In this document: positions 33,162-42,166 of the stretch, piece after piece
Layout: each line of letters starts with the position of its first letter
Position numbering within the stretch: the first letter of the stretch is position 1
Assembly: GCF_000497445.1 (NCBI RefSeq)
Contig: NZ_CM002285.1
Coordinates: forward strand, 3,103,187 to 3,162,378
DNA from: Streptomyces roseochromogenus subsp. oscitans DS 12.976
Lineage (GTDB): Bacteria; Actinomycetota; Actinomycetes; Streptomycetales; Streptomycetaceae
Reading direction: 5' to 3'
DNA length: 59,192 nt
Made by a program: the position numbers and the translations under genes
Notes under the pieces: generated by a model
What the model saw: the letters and a program-made list of their open reading frames with translations, nothing else
Database searches by the model: none
Told to the model about the DNA's origin: nothing

Positions 33162-33364
33162 AGAGAATTGCCTCCCAGGTATTCCCGGTGCCGAATCGCA
33201 GGGGGCACCGGTCTCGGCACCCGAGCCTTCCATCACGGATCGCGGTCGCGCCATTACCCGAACGGGCGGGAATAGATCATCGGATTACTGGGCATGACGA
33301 AGGACCTGTCCAGTCCCCTGCAGCGCCCTCGGCCGTATGCCCCGCACCGGGTGACAATGAAGCG

Positions 33365-34279
33365 GTGACCAGCCCCGATCCGCTCGTTCCCCGGCTCCCC
33401 TCTCCTCTCCAAGAGGTCGGGGACGACCGGTTCGAGCGGTACGGTCTGCGGCTGCTCCTCAAACGCGACGACCTGATCCACACCCACCTCATCGGCAACA
33501 AATGGCGCAAGCTCGTGCCGAACATCGAGGCGGCGAAGGGCCGGCCGCTGGCCACCTTCGGCGGGGCCTACTCCAATCACCTGCGCGCCACCGCCGCCGC
33601 GGGCCGCCTTCTCCGGCTCCCGACCGTCGGCGTGGTCCGCGGCGAGGAACTGGCCGACCGTCCGCTCAACCCCTCCCTGGCCCGGTGCGCGGCGGACGGC
33701 ATGCGGCTGCACTTCGTCGACAGATCGACGTACCGACGCAAGACCGAGCCGGAGACCCTGGCCGCGATCTTGCGCGCGGCCGGTGCGGAGGAGGCGTACG
33801 TCGTGCCCGAGGGCGGCAGCAACGGCGCGGCCGTACAGGGCTGCCGGGCGCTGGGAGAGGAACTGCGCGGGCACGCCGACGTCGTCGCGGTCGCCTGCGG
33901 CACCGGTGGCACGCTCGCGGGGCTGGCCGCCGGGCTGACGGCGGGACAGCGGGCGCTCGGCGTACCGGTACTCAGGGGCGGCTTCCTGGAGCGTGACATA
34001 CAAGCGCTGCAGGAACGTGCCTTCGGCGGCCGTACCGGCTCCTGGTCCCTGGACGAGCGCTTCCACTTCGGCGGCTACGCCCGTACGACACCCGAACTGC
34101 ACGGCTTCGCCCAGGACTTCGAGGACCGCCACGGGCTGCCTGTCGAGCGTCTCTATGTCGCCAAGTTGCTCTACGGACTTGTCGCCCTCGCGGACGAGGG
34201 CGCCTTCCCGCGCGGGACGACGATCGCCGCCGTCGTGACCGGGCGGCCGTTCCCGCAGGGTCAACCCGCCTCCCGATAG
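33365..34279 (+). CDS. PLP-dependent D-cysteine desulfhydrase / ACC deaminase family enzyme
   Basis: 304 residues from GTG 33365. The PLP lysine is in LIGNKWRKLVPNIEAAKG (K in the NKWRK context), followed by FGGAYSNHLRATAAAG (Asn/Ser substrate loop) and the phosphate-binding glycine loop VACGTGGTLAG. This is the fold type II D-cysteine desulfhydrase/ACC deaminase group; which substrate is used cannot be told by eye. Divergent from the encapsulin gene across ~200 bp; overlaps the antiporter 3' end by 19 bp. Confidence 0.85.
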   Translation: MTSPDPLVPRLPSPLQEVGDDRFERYGLRLLLKRDDLIHTHLIGNKWRKLVPNIEAAKGRPLATFGGAYSNHLRATAAAGRLLRLPTVGVVRGEELADRPLNPSLARCAADGMRLHFVDRSTYRRKTEPETLAAILRAAGAEEAYVVPEGGSNGAAVQGCRALGEELRGHADVVAVACGTGGTLAGLAAGLTAGQRALGVPVLRGGFLERDIQALQERAFGGRTGSWSLDERFHFGGYARTTPELHGFAQDFEDRHGLPVERLYVAKLLYGLVALADEGAFPRGTTIAAVVTGRPFPQGQPASR

Positions 34280-35856
34280 GCCGCCGCCTCCTCCAGGTCC
34301 AGGCGTCTGAGGAGCGCGCGCAGCATCTCGTCGTCGATGTAGCGGTGGTCGCGGAGCTTGACGAAGACCTCGCGTTCGGCGCTGATCATCTCGCGGGACA
34401 GGCGGCGGTAGGTGTCGTCGACGGACTCGCCGGTGACGGGGTTGGTCTGGCCGAGGCGCTCCCAGACGGCGTTGCGGCGGCGCTCCAGGACCGTGCGCAG
34501 GCGGTCGGCGAGCGGCGGGGGCAGGGCGTTGCGCTCGTCGGAGAGGAGGTCGTCGAGATGGCGCTCGGCGGCCCGGGAGGCCTGTGCCTGGGCGTTGGCC
34601 TCGGCGAGCGTCTCGGCCTGCGCATCGCGGCCCGGGAAGCGCATCAGGCGGATCAGCGGCGCGAGCGTCAGGCCCTGCACCACGAGGGTGCCGATGACCG
34701 TGGTGAAGGTCATGAAGAGGATCAGGTTCCGCTGCGGGAAGGGGGCGCCGCCGTGCACCGTGAGCGGGATCGAGAACGCGATGGCCAGGGACACCACTCC
34801 GCGCATGGCGGCCCACCCCGTCACGACCGGCGCCCGCCAGGTGACACCCTCCTCGCGCTCCCTGATCCGGCGGGAGAGCGCGCGGGGCAGGAAGGTCGCC
34901 GGGAACACCCACGCGAAGCGGGCCGCCACGACCACGACGAAGACCGCGATCGCGTACCAGGCCGCGTCGACCCCCTGGTACGCGCCCAATCCCTTGAGGA
35001 CGGTGGGCAGTTGCAGGCCGATCAGCGCGAAGACCGCCGATTCCAGTAGAAAGGCGACCATCCGCCACACCGCGTCCTCCTGGAGCCGGGTGGCGAAGTC
35101 GACCTCCCACGCGCGGTGCCCGAGATACACCGCGACCACGACGACCGCGAGGACGCCGGAGCCGTGGAACTGCTCGGCCACGCCGTAGGCGACGAACGGG
35201 ATCAGCAGCGAGAGGGTGTTCTGCAGCAGCGCCTCCTTCAGATGGGTGCGCAGCCAGTGGATCGGCACCATGAGCACGAGTCCGACGAGCACCCCGCCGA
35301 CCGCGGCCCGCAGGAACTCCTCGATGCCGCCCGCCCAGGTGGCGCCCTCGCCGACGGCCGCGGCGAGGGCCACCTTGTAGGCGGTGATCGCGGTGGCGTC
35401 GTTCAGCAGGGACTCGCCCTGGAGGATGGTGGTGATCCGGGACGGCAGGCCGACCCGGCGCGCGATCGCCGCGGCCGCGACCGCGTCGGTCGGCGCGACC
35501 ACCGCGCCCAGCACCAGCGCGGCGGGCAGCGGCAGCCCCGGTACGACGAGATAGGCGGCCCAGCCGACGACGAAGGTCGCGAAGAGCACGTACCCGATCG
35601 ACAGCAGCCCCACGGGCCGCATCTGGGCGCGCAGATCGAGGTACGAGCTCTCGGTGCCCTCCTTGTAGAGCAGCGGGGGCAGCACCAGCGGCAGGACGAT
35701 GTCCGGGTCCAGCGTGTAGTGCGGGATCCCCGGGACGTACGAGACGGCCAGGCCGACCGCGACCAGCAGCAGGGGCGCCGGGACCGGGGTGCGCCGGGCG
35801 ATCCCCGCGAACCCCGCACTGCCCGCCACCAGCAACAGCAGCGGCATCACGTCCAT
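34261..35856 (-). CDS. Na+/H+ antiporter, CPA1 family
   Basis: 531 residues with ~12 membrane segments over the first ~410 residues and a charged cytoplasmic tail of ~120. Motifs: GAVVAPTDAVAAAAIARRVG, ILQGESLLNDATAITAYK (the ND ion-binding pair) and TGWAAMRGVVSLAIA, all typical of bacterial NhaP/CPA1 exchangers. Exchanges Na+ (or K+) for H+. Convergent with the PLP gene; divergent from the UBP zinc-finger gene across ~60 bp, a pair often seen together. Confidence 0.92.
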   Translation of the reverse strand: MDVMPLLLLVAGSAGFAGIARRTPVPAPLLLVAVGLAVSYVPGIPHYTLDPDIVLPLVLPPLLYKEGTESSYLDLRAQMRPVGLLSIGYVLFATFVVGWAAYLVVPGLPLPAALVLGAVVAPTDAVAAAAIARRVGLPSRITTILQGESLLNDATAITAYKVALAAAVGEGATWAGGIEEFLRAAVGGVLVGLVLMVPIHWLRTHLKEALLQNTLSLLIPFVAYGVAEQFHGSGVLAVVVVAVYLGHRAWEVDFATRLQEDAVWRMVAFLLESAVFALIGLQLPTVLKGLGAYQGVDAAWYAIAVFVVVVAARFAWVFPATFLPRALSRRIREREEGVTWRAPVVTGWAAMRGVVSLAIAFSIPLTVHGGAPFPQRNLILFMTFTTVIGTLVVQGLTLAPLIRLMRFPGRDAQAETLAEANAQAQASRAAERHLDDLLSDERNALPPPLADRLRTVLERRRNAVWERLGQTNPVTGESVDDTYRRLSREMISAEREVFVKLRDHRYIDDEMLRALLRRLDLEEAAAYREAG

Positions 35857-35917
35857 GGTCCTCGCCCACCCTCGTTTTCCGCGCGGCCACCCGCACACCC
35901 GTCGTAATCTGGCAATC

Positions 35918-36178
35918 ATGAAACAGTGCACGCACACCGACGCGCTGCCGCACCCGGAACCGGATCCGCTCGACCCGACCTGCCCGGAGTGCCTGCGGGA
36001 CGGCACGCACCCGGTGCAGCTGCGGCTGTGTCTCAGCTGCGGCCATGTCGGCTGTTGCGACTCCTCGCCCGGGCGGCACGCGACGCAGCACCACGAGCAG
36101 TCCGGTCACCCCGTGATGCGGACCTTCGAGCCCGGCGAGGACTGGCGGTGGTGCTTCGTGGACCACGTACTGGTGTGA
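35918..36178 (+). CDS. UBP-type zinc finger domain protein
   Basis: 86 residues. Zinc ligands: C-T-H near the start, CPEC, LCLSCGHVGCCDSS, then HATQHHEQSGHPV with closing W-W-C pattern (DWRWCFVDHVLV). That is the ZnF-UBP fold found in bacteria as a stand-alone module, often beside or fused to Na+/H+ antiporters. Function unknown; may sense or bind a C-terminal peptide as in eukaryotic UBP fingers. Confidence 0.88.
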   Translation: MKQCTHTDALPHPEPDPLDPTCPECLRDGTHPVQLRLCLSCGHVGCCDSSPGRHATQHHEQSGHPVMRTFEPGEDWRWCFVDHVLV

Positions 36179-36331
36179 TCGTGTTCCCGTCCGACCGCGT
36201 TCTCGTGTGACACTGCATGCGACGGCGGCCGCACGACGGTTCGAGCGTCTGACGTCTGGGTACGTCAACCCGGCGCGCGCTCTTCCCATTTGGGCCCGCA
36301 AACCCTCTAGACACGGAGCGTATACACAGCT

Positions 36332-36344
36332 TTACTGTGAGTGA
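36332..36344. promoter_or_regulatory. BldD-box-like site upstream of ushX-sigH
   Basis: TTACTGTGAGTGA differs at one position from the BldD consensus TNACNC(A/T)GNGTNA. It lies ~130 bp upstream of the ushX start. BldD control of sigH is established in S. coelicolor; the site here is by eye. Confidence 0.45.
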
Positions 36345-36472
36345 CGCCAGGGGGGTTGGGGTCCCGGGACAGGAACGTTCGGAGCGCGATAGCGTCACCG
36401 CCGAACCACGTACGCGTTACCCCGGGGGGCGACCCTCGGCCCCGTAAAGCTTGTACCACCATGGAGGTGAGG

Positions 36473-36889
36473 GTGTCCCAGATCGCAGGCGAGCCCGCGG
36501 CGAATCAGGACTTCGTGGAAGTCCGGCTGCCGGCCGCGGGTGCCTACCTGTCGGTGCTGCGGACGGCCACGGCCGGTCTCGCGGCCCGCTTGGACTTCAC
36601 CCTGGACGAGATCGAGGACCTGCGCATCGCCGTGGACGAGGCCTGCGCGATCCTGCTCCAACAGGCTGTGCCCGGCTCCGTGCTCAGCTGTGTCTTCCGG
36701 CTCGTCGACGACTCGCTGGAGGTCACGGTCTCGGCGCCGACCACGGACGGTCACGCCCCCTCGCGGGACACCTTCGCCTGGACCGTGCTGTCGGCCCTCG
36801 CAGGCAAGGTCTCGTCCGCAGTCGACGAGGACAAGACCGTGTCGATCAGCCTCTACAAACAGCGCGGCGCGGGCCCCGGCCCGGCGTGA
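36473..36889 (+). CDS. ushX: Anti-sigma factor for SigH (HATPase type)
   Basis: 138 residues from a GTG following GGAGGTGA (an ATG four codons upstream would lack that spacing). GHKL/HATPase_c_2 kinase features: DEIEDLRIAVDEACAILL (N-box region) and the closing VSISLYKQRG. Known as UshX/PrsH/RshA in S. coelicolor, it sequesters SigH and is released under osmotic or developmental signals. GTGA overlap with sigH gives stoichiometric expression. Confidence 0.87.
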   Translation: MSQIAGEPAANQDFVEVRLPAAGAYLSVLRTATAGLAARLDFTLDEIEDLRIAVDEACAILLQQAVPGSVLSCVFRLVDDSLEVTVSAPTTDGHAPSRDTFAWTVLSALAGKVSSAVDEDKTVSISLYKQRGAGPGPA

Positions 36890-38019
36890 GGAACGGGGAC
36901 GGTCCGGTGCGGGACGAAGAGCGCGGCACACGCGAGCTGCCGACCGGGGACGGGGGTGCCCCCTGGTCGAGCGCGGGCGAGATCTCCGGGGAAGCCCCCC
37001 GGGACGGTTCCCGGCGCATGGCGGACGGCATCGACGGCATCCCCGAGCAGGCCAGGCCGCACCCGGTGGACGACTCCGCGAGTGCCGGAGGTGACGGCGC
37101 GGTGCAGGTCGTACAGCCGGAGGAACCCGGCGGCGCCGGACCCGCCGTCCACGCGGGAGCCAGGGCTCGGGGAAGGGCTACGGGCGGGACGATGAGCGAG
37201 CACGAGCGAAACGCCGAGGACGAGGCGCTGGGCGCGGAGGCCGTGCAGGCCGTACAGCACGCCCCGCAGGACCGCAGCGGTGCGCGGGCGATGTTCGTCG
37301 AGCTGCGCAAGCTGGACGCCGGCAGCGCGGAGTACGCGGAGCTGCGCAATCAGCTGGTCCGTATGCACCTGCCGCTCGTGGAGCACCTGGCACGCCGGTT
37401 CCGCAACCGCGGCGAGCCGCTGGACGATCTCACCCAGGTCGCCACGATCGGTCTGATCAAGTCCGTCGACCGGTTCGACCCGGAGCGCGGCGTGGAGTTC
37501 TCCACGTACGCCACCCCGACCGTGGTCGGCGAGATCAAGCGGCACTTCCGCGACAAGGGCTGGGCGGTCCGGGTGCCGCGCCGGCTGCAGGAACTGCGGC
37601 TCGCGCTGACCACGGCGACGGCCGAGCTGTCCCAGCTGCACGGCCGCTCGCCCACGGTCCACGAGCTGGCCGAGAAGCTCGCGATCTCCGAGGAGGAGGT
37701 CCTGGAGGGCCTGGAGTCCGCCAACGCGTACTCCACGCTGTCCCTGGACGTCCCCGACACCGACGACGAGTCGCCCGCGGTCGCCGACACCCTCGGCGCG
37801 GAGGACGAGGCGCTGGAGGGCGTGGAGTACCGGGAGTCGTTGAAGCCGCTGCTGGAGGATCTCCCGCCGCGGGAGAAGCGGATCCTGCTGCTGCGCTTCT
37901 TCGGGAACATGACCCAGTCGCAGATCGCGCAGGAGGTCGGCATCTCCCAGATGCACGTCTCCCGGCTGCTGGCCCGCACGCTGGCCCAGCTGCGGGAGAA
38001 GCTGCTCGTCGAGGAGTAG
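36886..38019 (+). CDS. sigH: SigB/SigF/SigG-family sigma factor SigH
   Basis: 377 residues from a GTG overlapping the ushX stop (GTGA); internal starts at 36907 (GTG) and 37192 (ATG) are in frame and could give shorter isoforms, as reported for SigH in S. coelicolor. An acidic, disordered N-terminal ~110 residues, then sigma-70 regions 2 (VEHLARRFRNRGEPLDDLTQ, GLIKSVDRFDPERGVEF), 3 (HGRSPTVHELAEKLA) and 4 (REKRILLLRFFGNMTQSQIA, VSRLLARTLAQL). General stress and development sigma factor. Confidence 0.9.
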   Translation: MRNGDGPVRDEERGTRELPTGDGGAPWSSAGEISGEAPRDGSRRMADGIDGIPEQARPHPVDDSASAGGDGAVQVVQPEEPGGAGPAVHAGARARGRATGGTMSEHERNAEDEALGAEAVQAVQHAPQDRSGARAMFVELRKLDAGSAEYAELRNQLVRMHLPLVEHLARRFRNRGEPLDDLTQVATIGLIKSVDRFDPERGVEFSTYATPTVVGEIKRHFRDKGWAVRVPRRLQELRLALTTATAELSQLHGRSPTVHELAEKLAISEEEVLEGLESANAYSTLSLDVPDTDDESPAVADTLGAEDEALEGVEYRESLKPLLEDLPPREKRILLLRFFGNMTQSQIAQEVGISQMHVSRLLARTLAQLREKLLVEE

Positions 38020-38070
38020 CCGGGGAGCGAGCAGAGCGGACGAGCAGAGCGCCTGGGTCTGCGCCCGGTT

Positions 38071-38520
38071 CTACTCGGCGCGACCCGGTCCCTTGATGCC
38101 GAGGGCCCGGGTCGTCTGGCCGTTGACGAGCAGTACGAGCGCCGCCACGGCTACGACGGCCAGGGCGATCCCGGCCGGGATGGCCATGCTGTCGGCCTTG
38201 AGCAGGTTGTAGGCGATCGGCAGCGCCATGAGCTGGGTGATCACCGCCGGGCCCCGGCTCCAGCTGCGCCGCAGCAGCAGTCCCCGCGCGGCGAGCAGCG
38301 GCAGCAGCGCGAGCACGACCAGCGTGATACCCAGGGTCACGGCCTGCTGCCGGCCGTCCGGGTCACCGGTGAGCCCCCGCACGAACACCCACAGGCCGCC
38401 GGCCACCAGCGCGATGCCTTCCAGGGCGGCCAGCAGGGCGGCATACGTCAGCCGACGGGGGCGGGGCCCCTCGGCTACGGCTGCTTCGGCATCCGGGGTC
38501 GGGTTCTGCTCACTGCTCAC
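38071..38520 (-). CDS. Four-helix membrane protein, unknown function
   Basis: 149 residues from a GTG. A polar N-terminus (SSEQNPTPDAEAAVAEG), then four hydrophobic segments at ~25-47, ~60-80, ~88-105 and ~112-132 (ALLAALEGIALVAGGLWVFV; TLGITLVVLALLPLLAARG; ITQLMALPIAYNLL; IPAGIALAVVAVAALVLL). Such proteins are conserved beside sigH in Streptomyces. Convergent with sigH. No functional motif. Confidence 0.8.
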   Translation of the reverse strand: MSSEQNPTPDAEAAVAEGPRPRRLTYAALLAALEGIALVAGGLWVFVRGLTGDPDGRQQAVTLGITLVVLALLPLLAARGLLLRRSWSRGPAVITQLMALPIAYNLLKADSMAIPAGIALAVVAVAALVLLVNGQTTRALGIKGPGRAE

Positions 38521-38707
38521 CCCAGCAGGGTAGCCGCCGGGCCCTGAGGACCACTGGCGGGTGCGCGCGGCGCTGCGAAACCGACGGCACTGCGGCTCCT
38601 CAAAGGGCGCGTGGCTGTATCGATATGTCGAGGCTCACGCCCCTGCCTCTTACCGGATCCCTACCTCGGTGTAGGCCGGGTACCGCCGGGTAGGTACGCT
38701 GCCATCC

Positions 38708-39676
38708 ATGCGTGCACTTCTCGTGGTCAATCCGGCGGCTACCACCACAAGCGCACGCAGGCGCGACGTCCTGATCCACGCACTGGCGAGCGAGATGAAG
38801 CTGGAGGCGGTCACCACCGAGTACCGCGGCCACGCGCGCGACCTCGGCCGGCTGGCGGCGGACAGCGACGACATCGACCTCGTGGTGGCCCTCGGCGGCG
38901 ACGGCACGGTCAACGAGGTCGTCAACGGCCTCCTGCACGCCGGCCCCGACCCGGACCGGCTGCCCGGCTTCGCCGTGGTCCCCGGCGGCTCCACCAACGT
39001 CTTCGCCCGCGCCCTCGGCCTGCCCAACGACCCGGTGGAAGCCACCGGCGCCCTGCTGGACGCGCTGCGCGAGGGCAGTGAGCGGTTCGTCGGCCTCGGC
39101 CTGACCTCGGGCACGCCCGGCACTGAGGACGAGGCGGTCCCGGACCGGTGGTTCACCTTCAACGCCGGACTCGGCTTCGACGCGGGCGTCGTCGGCCGGG
39201 TCGAGCAGCAGCGCGAGCGCGGCAAGAAGTCGACACACGGGCTGTACGTACGACAGGTGATCCGGCAGTTCCTCGGCGAACCGAACCGGCGGCGCGGCTC
39301 GATCACACTGGAGCGGCCCGGCGAGGACCCGATCACCGATCTTGTGGTCGCCATAATCTCGAACACGGCCCCTTGGACGTATTTCGGCAATCGCCCCATG
39401 TACACGTCGCCTAAGGCCTCGTTCGACACCGGCGTCGACGTCCTGGGTCTGCGCCGCCTCTCGACGGCCGCGGTTGCCCGGTATGGCACCCAGTTGCTCA
39501 CTTCGTCCCCCGAGCGCGGACCCCACGGCAGGCACGTGGTCTCGCTGCACGACATGGACCAGTTCACCTTGCATTCGAAGGCGCCCCTCCCCCTGCAGAT
39601 GGACGGCGACCACCTCGGACTGCGTAGAAGCGTGACGTTCACAGGCGTACGCCGTGCACTGCGTGTGATTGTGTGA
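38708..39676 (+). CDS. Diacylglycerol/lipid kinase family protein
   Basis: 322 residues. Motifs of the DAGK catalytic domain: LLVVNPAATTTSAR, VVALGGDGTVNEVVNGLL (ATP-binding GGDGT), VPGGSTNVFARALGLP, FNAGLGFDAGVVGRVE, and a C-terminal QMDGDHLG. It phosphorylates diacylglycerol or a related lipid alcohol at the inner membrane face, or belongs to the YegS-like lipid kinases. Located just upstream of wblE. Confidence 0.9.
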   Translation: MRALLVVNPAATTTSARRRDVLIHALASEMKLEAVTTEYRGHARDLGRLAADSDDIDLVVALGGDGTVNEVVNGLLHAGPDPDRLPGFAVVPGGSTNVFARALGLPNDPVEATGALLDALREGSERFVGLGLTSGTPGTEDEAVPDRWFTFNAGLGFDAGVVGRVEQQRERGKKSTHGLYVRQVIRQFLGEPNRRRGSITLERPGEDPITDLVVAIISNTAPWTYFGNRPMYTSPKASFDTGVDVLGLRRLSTAAVARYGTQLLTSSPERGPHGRHVVSLHDMDQFTLHSKAPLPLQMDGDHLGLRRSVTFTGVRRALRVIV

Positions 39677-40007
39677 GCGGAAGACCCCAAAGTCCTTTCA
39701 CTCGAACGTTTAGGCCAGGATCCACCCCATGGAAGTACGGCTGTGACCTAGTCGACACCGAGGAATCAAAAAAACTTTCCTGAAGGGGTTGTATCCGCCG
39801 CTGAGGTTTGCGAGTCTCTACGTGGCGATCGGGACGGCCCGCAACACCGGCCTCCGCTGGTCACCAGAACCCCTCTTCAAACCAAGGACCACGCCGGGGA
39901 AGACTCGGCGGTCGGCCCTTCACTTGTTGAGGGATTCGTGAAAGCGTTCACATTCACAAGCAACCTGTACGTAATACGTTCAGAGAAACCAAGGAGAGGT
40001 AGCAGCC
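39677..40007 (+). promoter_or_regulatory. 331-bp leader/promoter region of wblE
   Basis: No gene. AT-rich by local standards, with an A7 tract near 39769 and GTGAAAGCGTTCAC (39938-39951), a dyad with 5-bp arms ~55 bp before the wblE ATG. GGAAT near 39763 followed by GTT ~21 bp later is only loosely like a SigR promoter. The long region fits complex control of wblE. Confidence 0.45.
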
Positions 40008-40265
40008 ATGGACTGGCGTCACAACGCCGTTTGCCGCGAGGAAGACCCCGAGCTCTTCTTCCCCATCGGCAACACCGGTCCTGCGCTGCTGCAGATCGAG
40101 GAAGCCAAGGCCGTCTGCCGTCGCTGCCCGGTGATCGAGCAGTGTCTGCAGTGGGCGCTCGAGTCCGGTCAGGACTCCGGCGTCTGGGGTGGTCTCAGCG
40201 AGGACGAGCGCCGCGCCATGAAGCGCCGCGCCGCCCGCAACCGGGCCCGTCAGGCCTCCGCCTGA
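40008..40265 (+). CDS. wblE: WhiB-family Fe-S regulator WblE
   Basis: 85 residues. MDWRHNAVCREEDPELFF, then CRRCPVIEQC: the four cluster cysteines (one early, then the CxxC...C group), followed by GVWGGLSEDERR (G[VI]WGG turn) and a basic tail KRRAARNRARQ. It binds a 4Fe-4S cluster that reacts with O2/NO and partners the sigma factor. Ortholog of M. tuberculosis WhiB1; the downstream PdtaS-like kinase keeps the same neighbour relation. Followed by a strong terminator. Confidence 0.95.
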   Translation: MDWRHNAVCREEDPELFFPIGNTGPALLQIEEAKAVCRRCPVIEQCLQWALESGQDSGVWGGLSEDERRAMKRRAARNRARQASA

Positions 40266-40394
40266 CATACCCACCCCTGCTGACAGCCTGAGCTTGGCGG
40301 CGCGTGCAGTACGCGCGCATCTCCCGCCCCCGAGCCGCAGCGCGCAGTATCCCCCGATGCCGCTAGCGATTTAGCAGAGCAGCAACGAGCACGA

Positions 40395-40425
40395 GCCTCG
40401 GACCCATGGCGGTCCGGGGCTTTTT
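40395..40425 (+). terminator. wblE terminator
   Basis: GCCTCGGACC (40395-40404) pairs with GGTCCGGGGC (40411-40420) with one G-T wobble, 6-nt loop, followed by TTTTT: a classical intrinsic terminator, uncommon in this GC-rich genome. Confidence 0.9.
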
Positions 40426-40462
40426 GCTGTCCGCAAGGGGCCGCCGGCGTACGGCAGTTGGG

Positions 40463-41929
40463 TCACTTCTGCGCCCGCACCGGAATGTCGAGGATCACCC
40501 GGGTCCCCCGCCCCGGCGCCGGGACCATGTCGAAGGAGCCGCCCAACTCCCCCTCCACCAGCGTCCGTACGATCTGCAGCCCCAGGTTGCCCGAGCGATG
40601 TGGGTCGAAGTCCTCGGGCAGGCCGACCCCGTCGTCCTGGACGGTGACGAGGAGGCGGGCCTCCTTGGTGGTGCCGCCACGGACCGCGGAGACCTCTACC
40701 GTGCCGGTGTCGCCCTCGCAAAAGCCGTGCTCCAGGGCGTTCTGCAAGATCTCGGTGAGGACCATCGACAGCGGGGTGGCGACCTCGGCGTCGAGTATCC
40801 CGAAGCGGCCGGTGCGCCGGCCGGTCACCTTGCCCGGCGAGATCTCGGCGACCATCGCCAGCACGCGGTCGGCGATGTCGTCGAACTCCACGCGCTCATC
40901 CAGGTTCTGAGACAGCGTCTCATGCACGATGGCGATCGAGCCGACCCGGCGGACGGCCTCCTCCAGGGCCTCCCGGCCTCGCTCGGACTCGATACGCCGG
41001 GCCTGCAGCCGCAGCAGCGCGGCAACCGTCTGGAGGTTGTTCTTCACCCGGTGGTGGATCTCCCGGATGGTCGCGTCCTTGGTGATCAACTCGCGCTCGC
41101 GGCGCCGCAGTTCGGTGACGTCCCGGCACAGCACCAGGGATCCGATCCGGGTGCCCTTGGGCTTGAGCGGGATCGCCCGGAACTGGATCACCCCGTCGTT
41201 GGCCTCGATCTCGAACTCGCGCGGCGCCCAGCCGCTGGCCAGCTTGACGAGCGCCTCGTCCACCGGACCGCGGGTCGGGGCCAGCTCGGCGGTGGTCTGC
41301 CCGAGGTGCTGGCCGACCAGGTCGGCGGCGAGGCCGAGCCGGTGGTAGGCGGACAGCGCGTTCGGGGAGGCGTACTGGACGACGCCGTCCGCGTCCAGCC
41401 GGATCAGGCCGTCGCCGACACGCGGCGAGGCATCCATGTCGACCTGCTGGCCGGGGAAGGGGAACGATCCTGCAGCGATCATCTGCGCCAGGTCCGAGGC
41501 ACTCTGGAGATAGGTCAGCTCCAGCCGGCTCGGGGTGCGGACGGTCAGCAGATTGGTGTTGCGGGCGATGACGCCGAGGACGCGGCCCTCGCGTCGTACG
41601 GGGATGGACTCGACCCGTACCGGGACCTCTTCGCGCCACTCCGGGTCGCCCTCGCGCACGATCCGGCCCTCGTCCAGCGCCGCGTCCAGCATGGGCCGGC
41701 GGCCGCGCGGGACGAGGTGGCCGACCATGTCGTCCTGGTAGGAGGTGGGGCCGGTGTTGGGGCGCATCTGGGCGACCGAGACGTATCGCGTGCCGTCGCG
41801 GGTGGGGACCCACAGGACCAGGTCGGCGAAGGAGAGGTCGGAGAGCAGCTGCCACTCCGAGACCAGCAGATGGAGCCACTCGAGATCGGAGTCGTCGAGG
41901 GCGGTGTGCTGGCGGACCAGCTCGTTCAT
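40463..41929 (-). CDS. PdtaS-like sensor histidine kinase (GAF-PAS-HisKA_2)
   Basis: 488 residues from ATG 41929 (GTG three codons upstream possible). An N-terminal GAF-like sensor (~1-150), a PAS region (~165-275: RLDADGVVQYASPNALSAYH), then the HisKA_2 dimerisation motif REIHHRVKNNLQTVAALLRL with the phospho-acceptor His, and an HATPase with EILQNALEHGF (N-box) and DDGVGLPEDF (G1). No membrane segment: cytoplasmic sensor, presumably for an ANTAR regulator (PdtaR) not in this window. Convergent with wblE. Confidence 0.9.
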   Translation of the reverse strand: MNELVRQHTALDDSDLEWLHLLVSEWQLLSDLSFADLVLWVPTRDGTRYVSVAQMRPNTGPTSYQDDMVGHLVPRGRRPMLDAALDEGRIVREGDPEWREEVPVRVESIPVRREGRVLGVIARNTNLLTVRTPSRLELTYLQSASDLAQMIAAGSFPFPGQQVDMDASPRVGDGLIRLDADGVVQYASPNALSAYHRLGLAADLVGQHLGQTTAELAPTRGPVDEALVKLASGWAPREFEIEANDGVIQFRAIPLKPKGTRIGSLVLCRDVTELRRRERELITKDATIREIHHRVKNNLQTVAALLRLQARRIESERGREALEEAVRRVGSIAIVHETLSQNLDERVEFDDIADRVLAMVAEISPGKVTGRRTGRFGILDAEVATPLSMVLTEILQNALEHGFCEGDTGTVEVSAVRGGTTKEARLLVTVQDDGVGLPEDFDPHRSGNLGLQIVRTLVEGELGGSFDMVPAPGRGTRVILDIPVRAQK

Positions 41930-42166
41930 GGAGGGCACGGTGCGAGCGTACCCGCGGGCCTCGGATGGCCGAAAAAACACCCGCGGGCCGCGGCGCCTGG
42001 AAGGGACCCTCAACCCTTCCGGCACCGCAGCCCGGAGCATCATCGGCCGCGGGGTGTGCGGTCCCGGCCGGCCGAAGGTCGAGGAGCCGGGGCAGTCAGG
42101 GCAGAGAGCGCCGGTTCCTCGATCCGCCTTCCTGTGCGGGGAAGACGGAGGCTTTCTTCACTTTGA

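Noticed and set aside
33254..36301. 1015-codon minus-strand frame across the PLP enzyme and antiporter region
   Set aside because: Includes Arg/Pro/Gly-rich gibberish and crosses several real genes; the antiporter in the other frame has clear membrane helices and motifs.
36451..36885. Upstream extension of the sigH frame through ushX, giving a ~522-residue protein
   Set aside because: The extension overlaps ushX in another frame and reads as Arg/Gly-rich shadow; GTG 36886 overlapping the ushX stop is the better start.
38020..38070. Terminator between sigH and the convergent membrane gene
   Set aside because: Repeated GAGCAGAGCG units but no stem of useful length.
39763..39790. SigR promoter (GGAAT-N18-GTT) upstream of wblE
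   Set aside because: Spacing I count is ~21 bp, not 18-19; too weak to claim.
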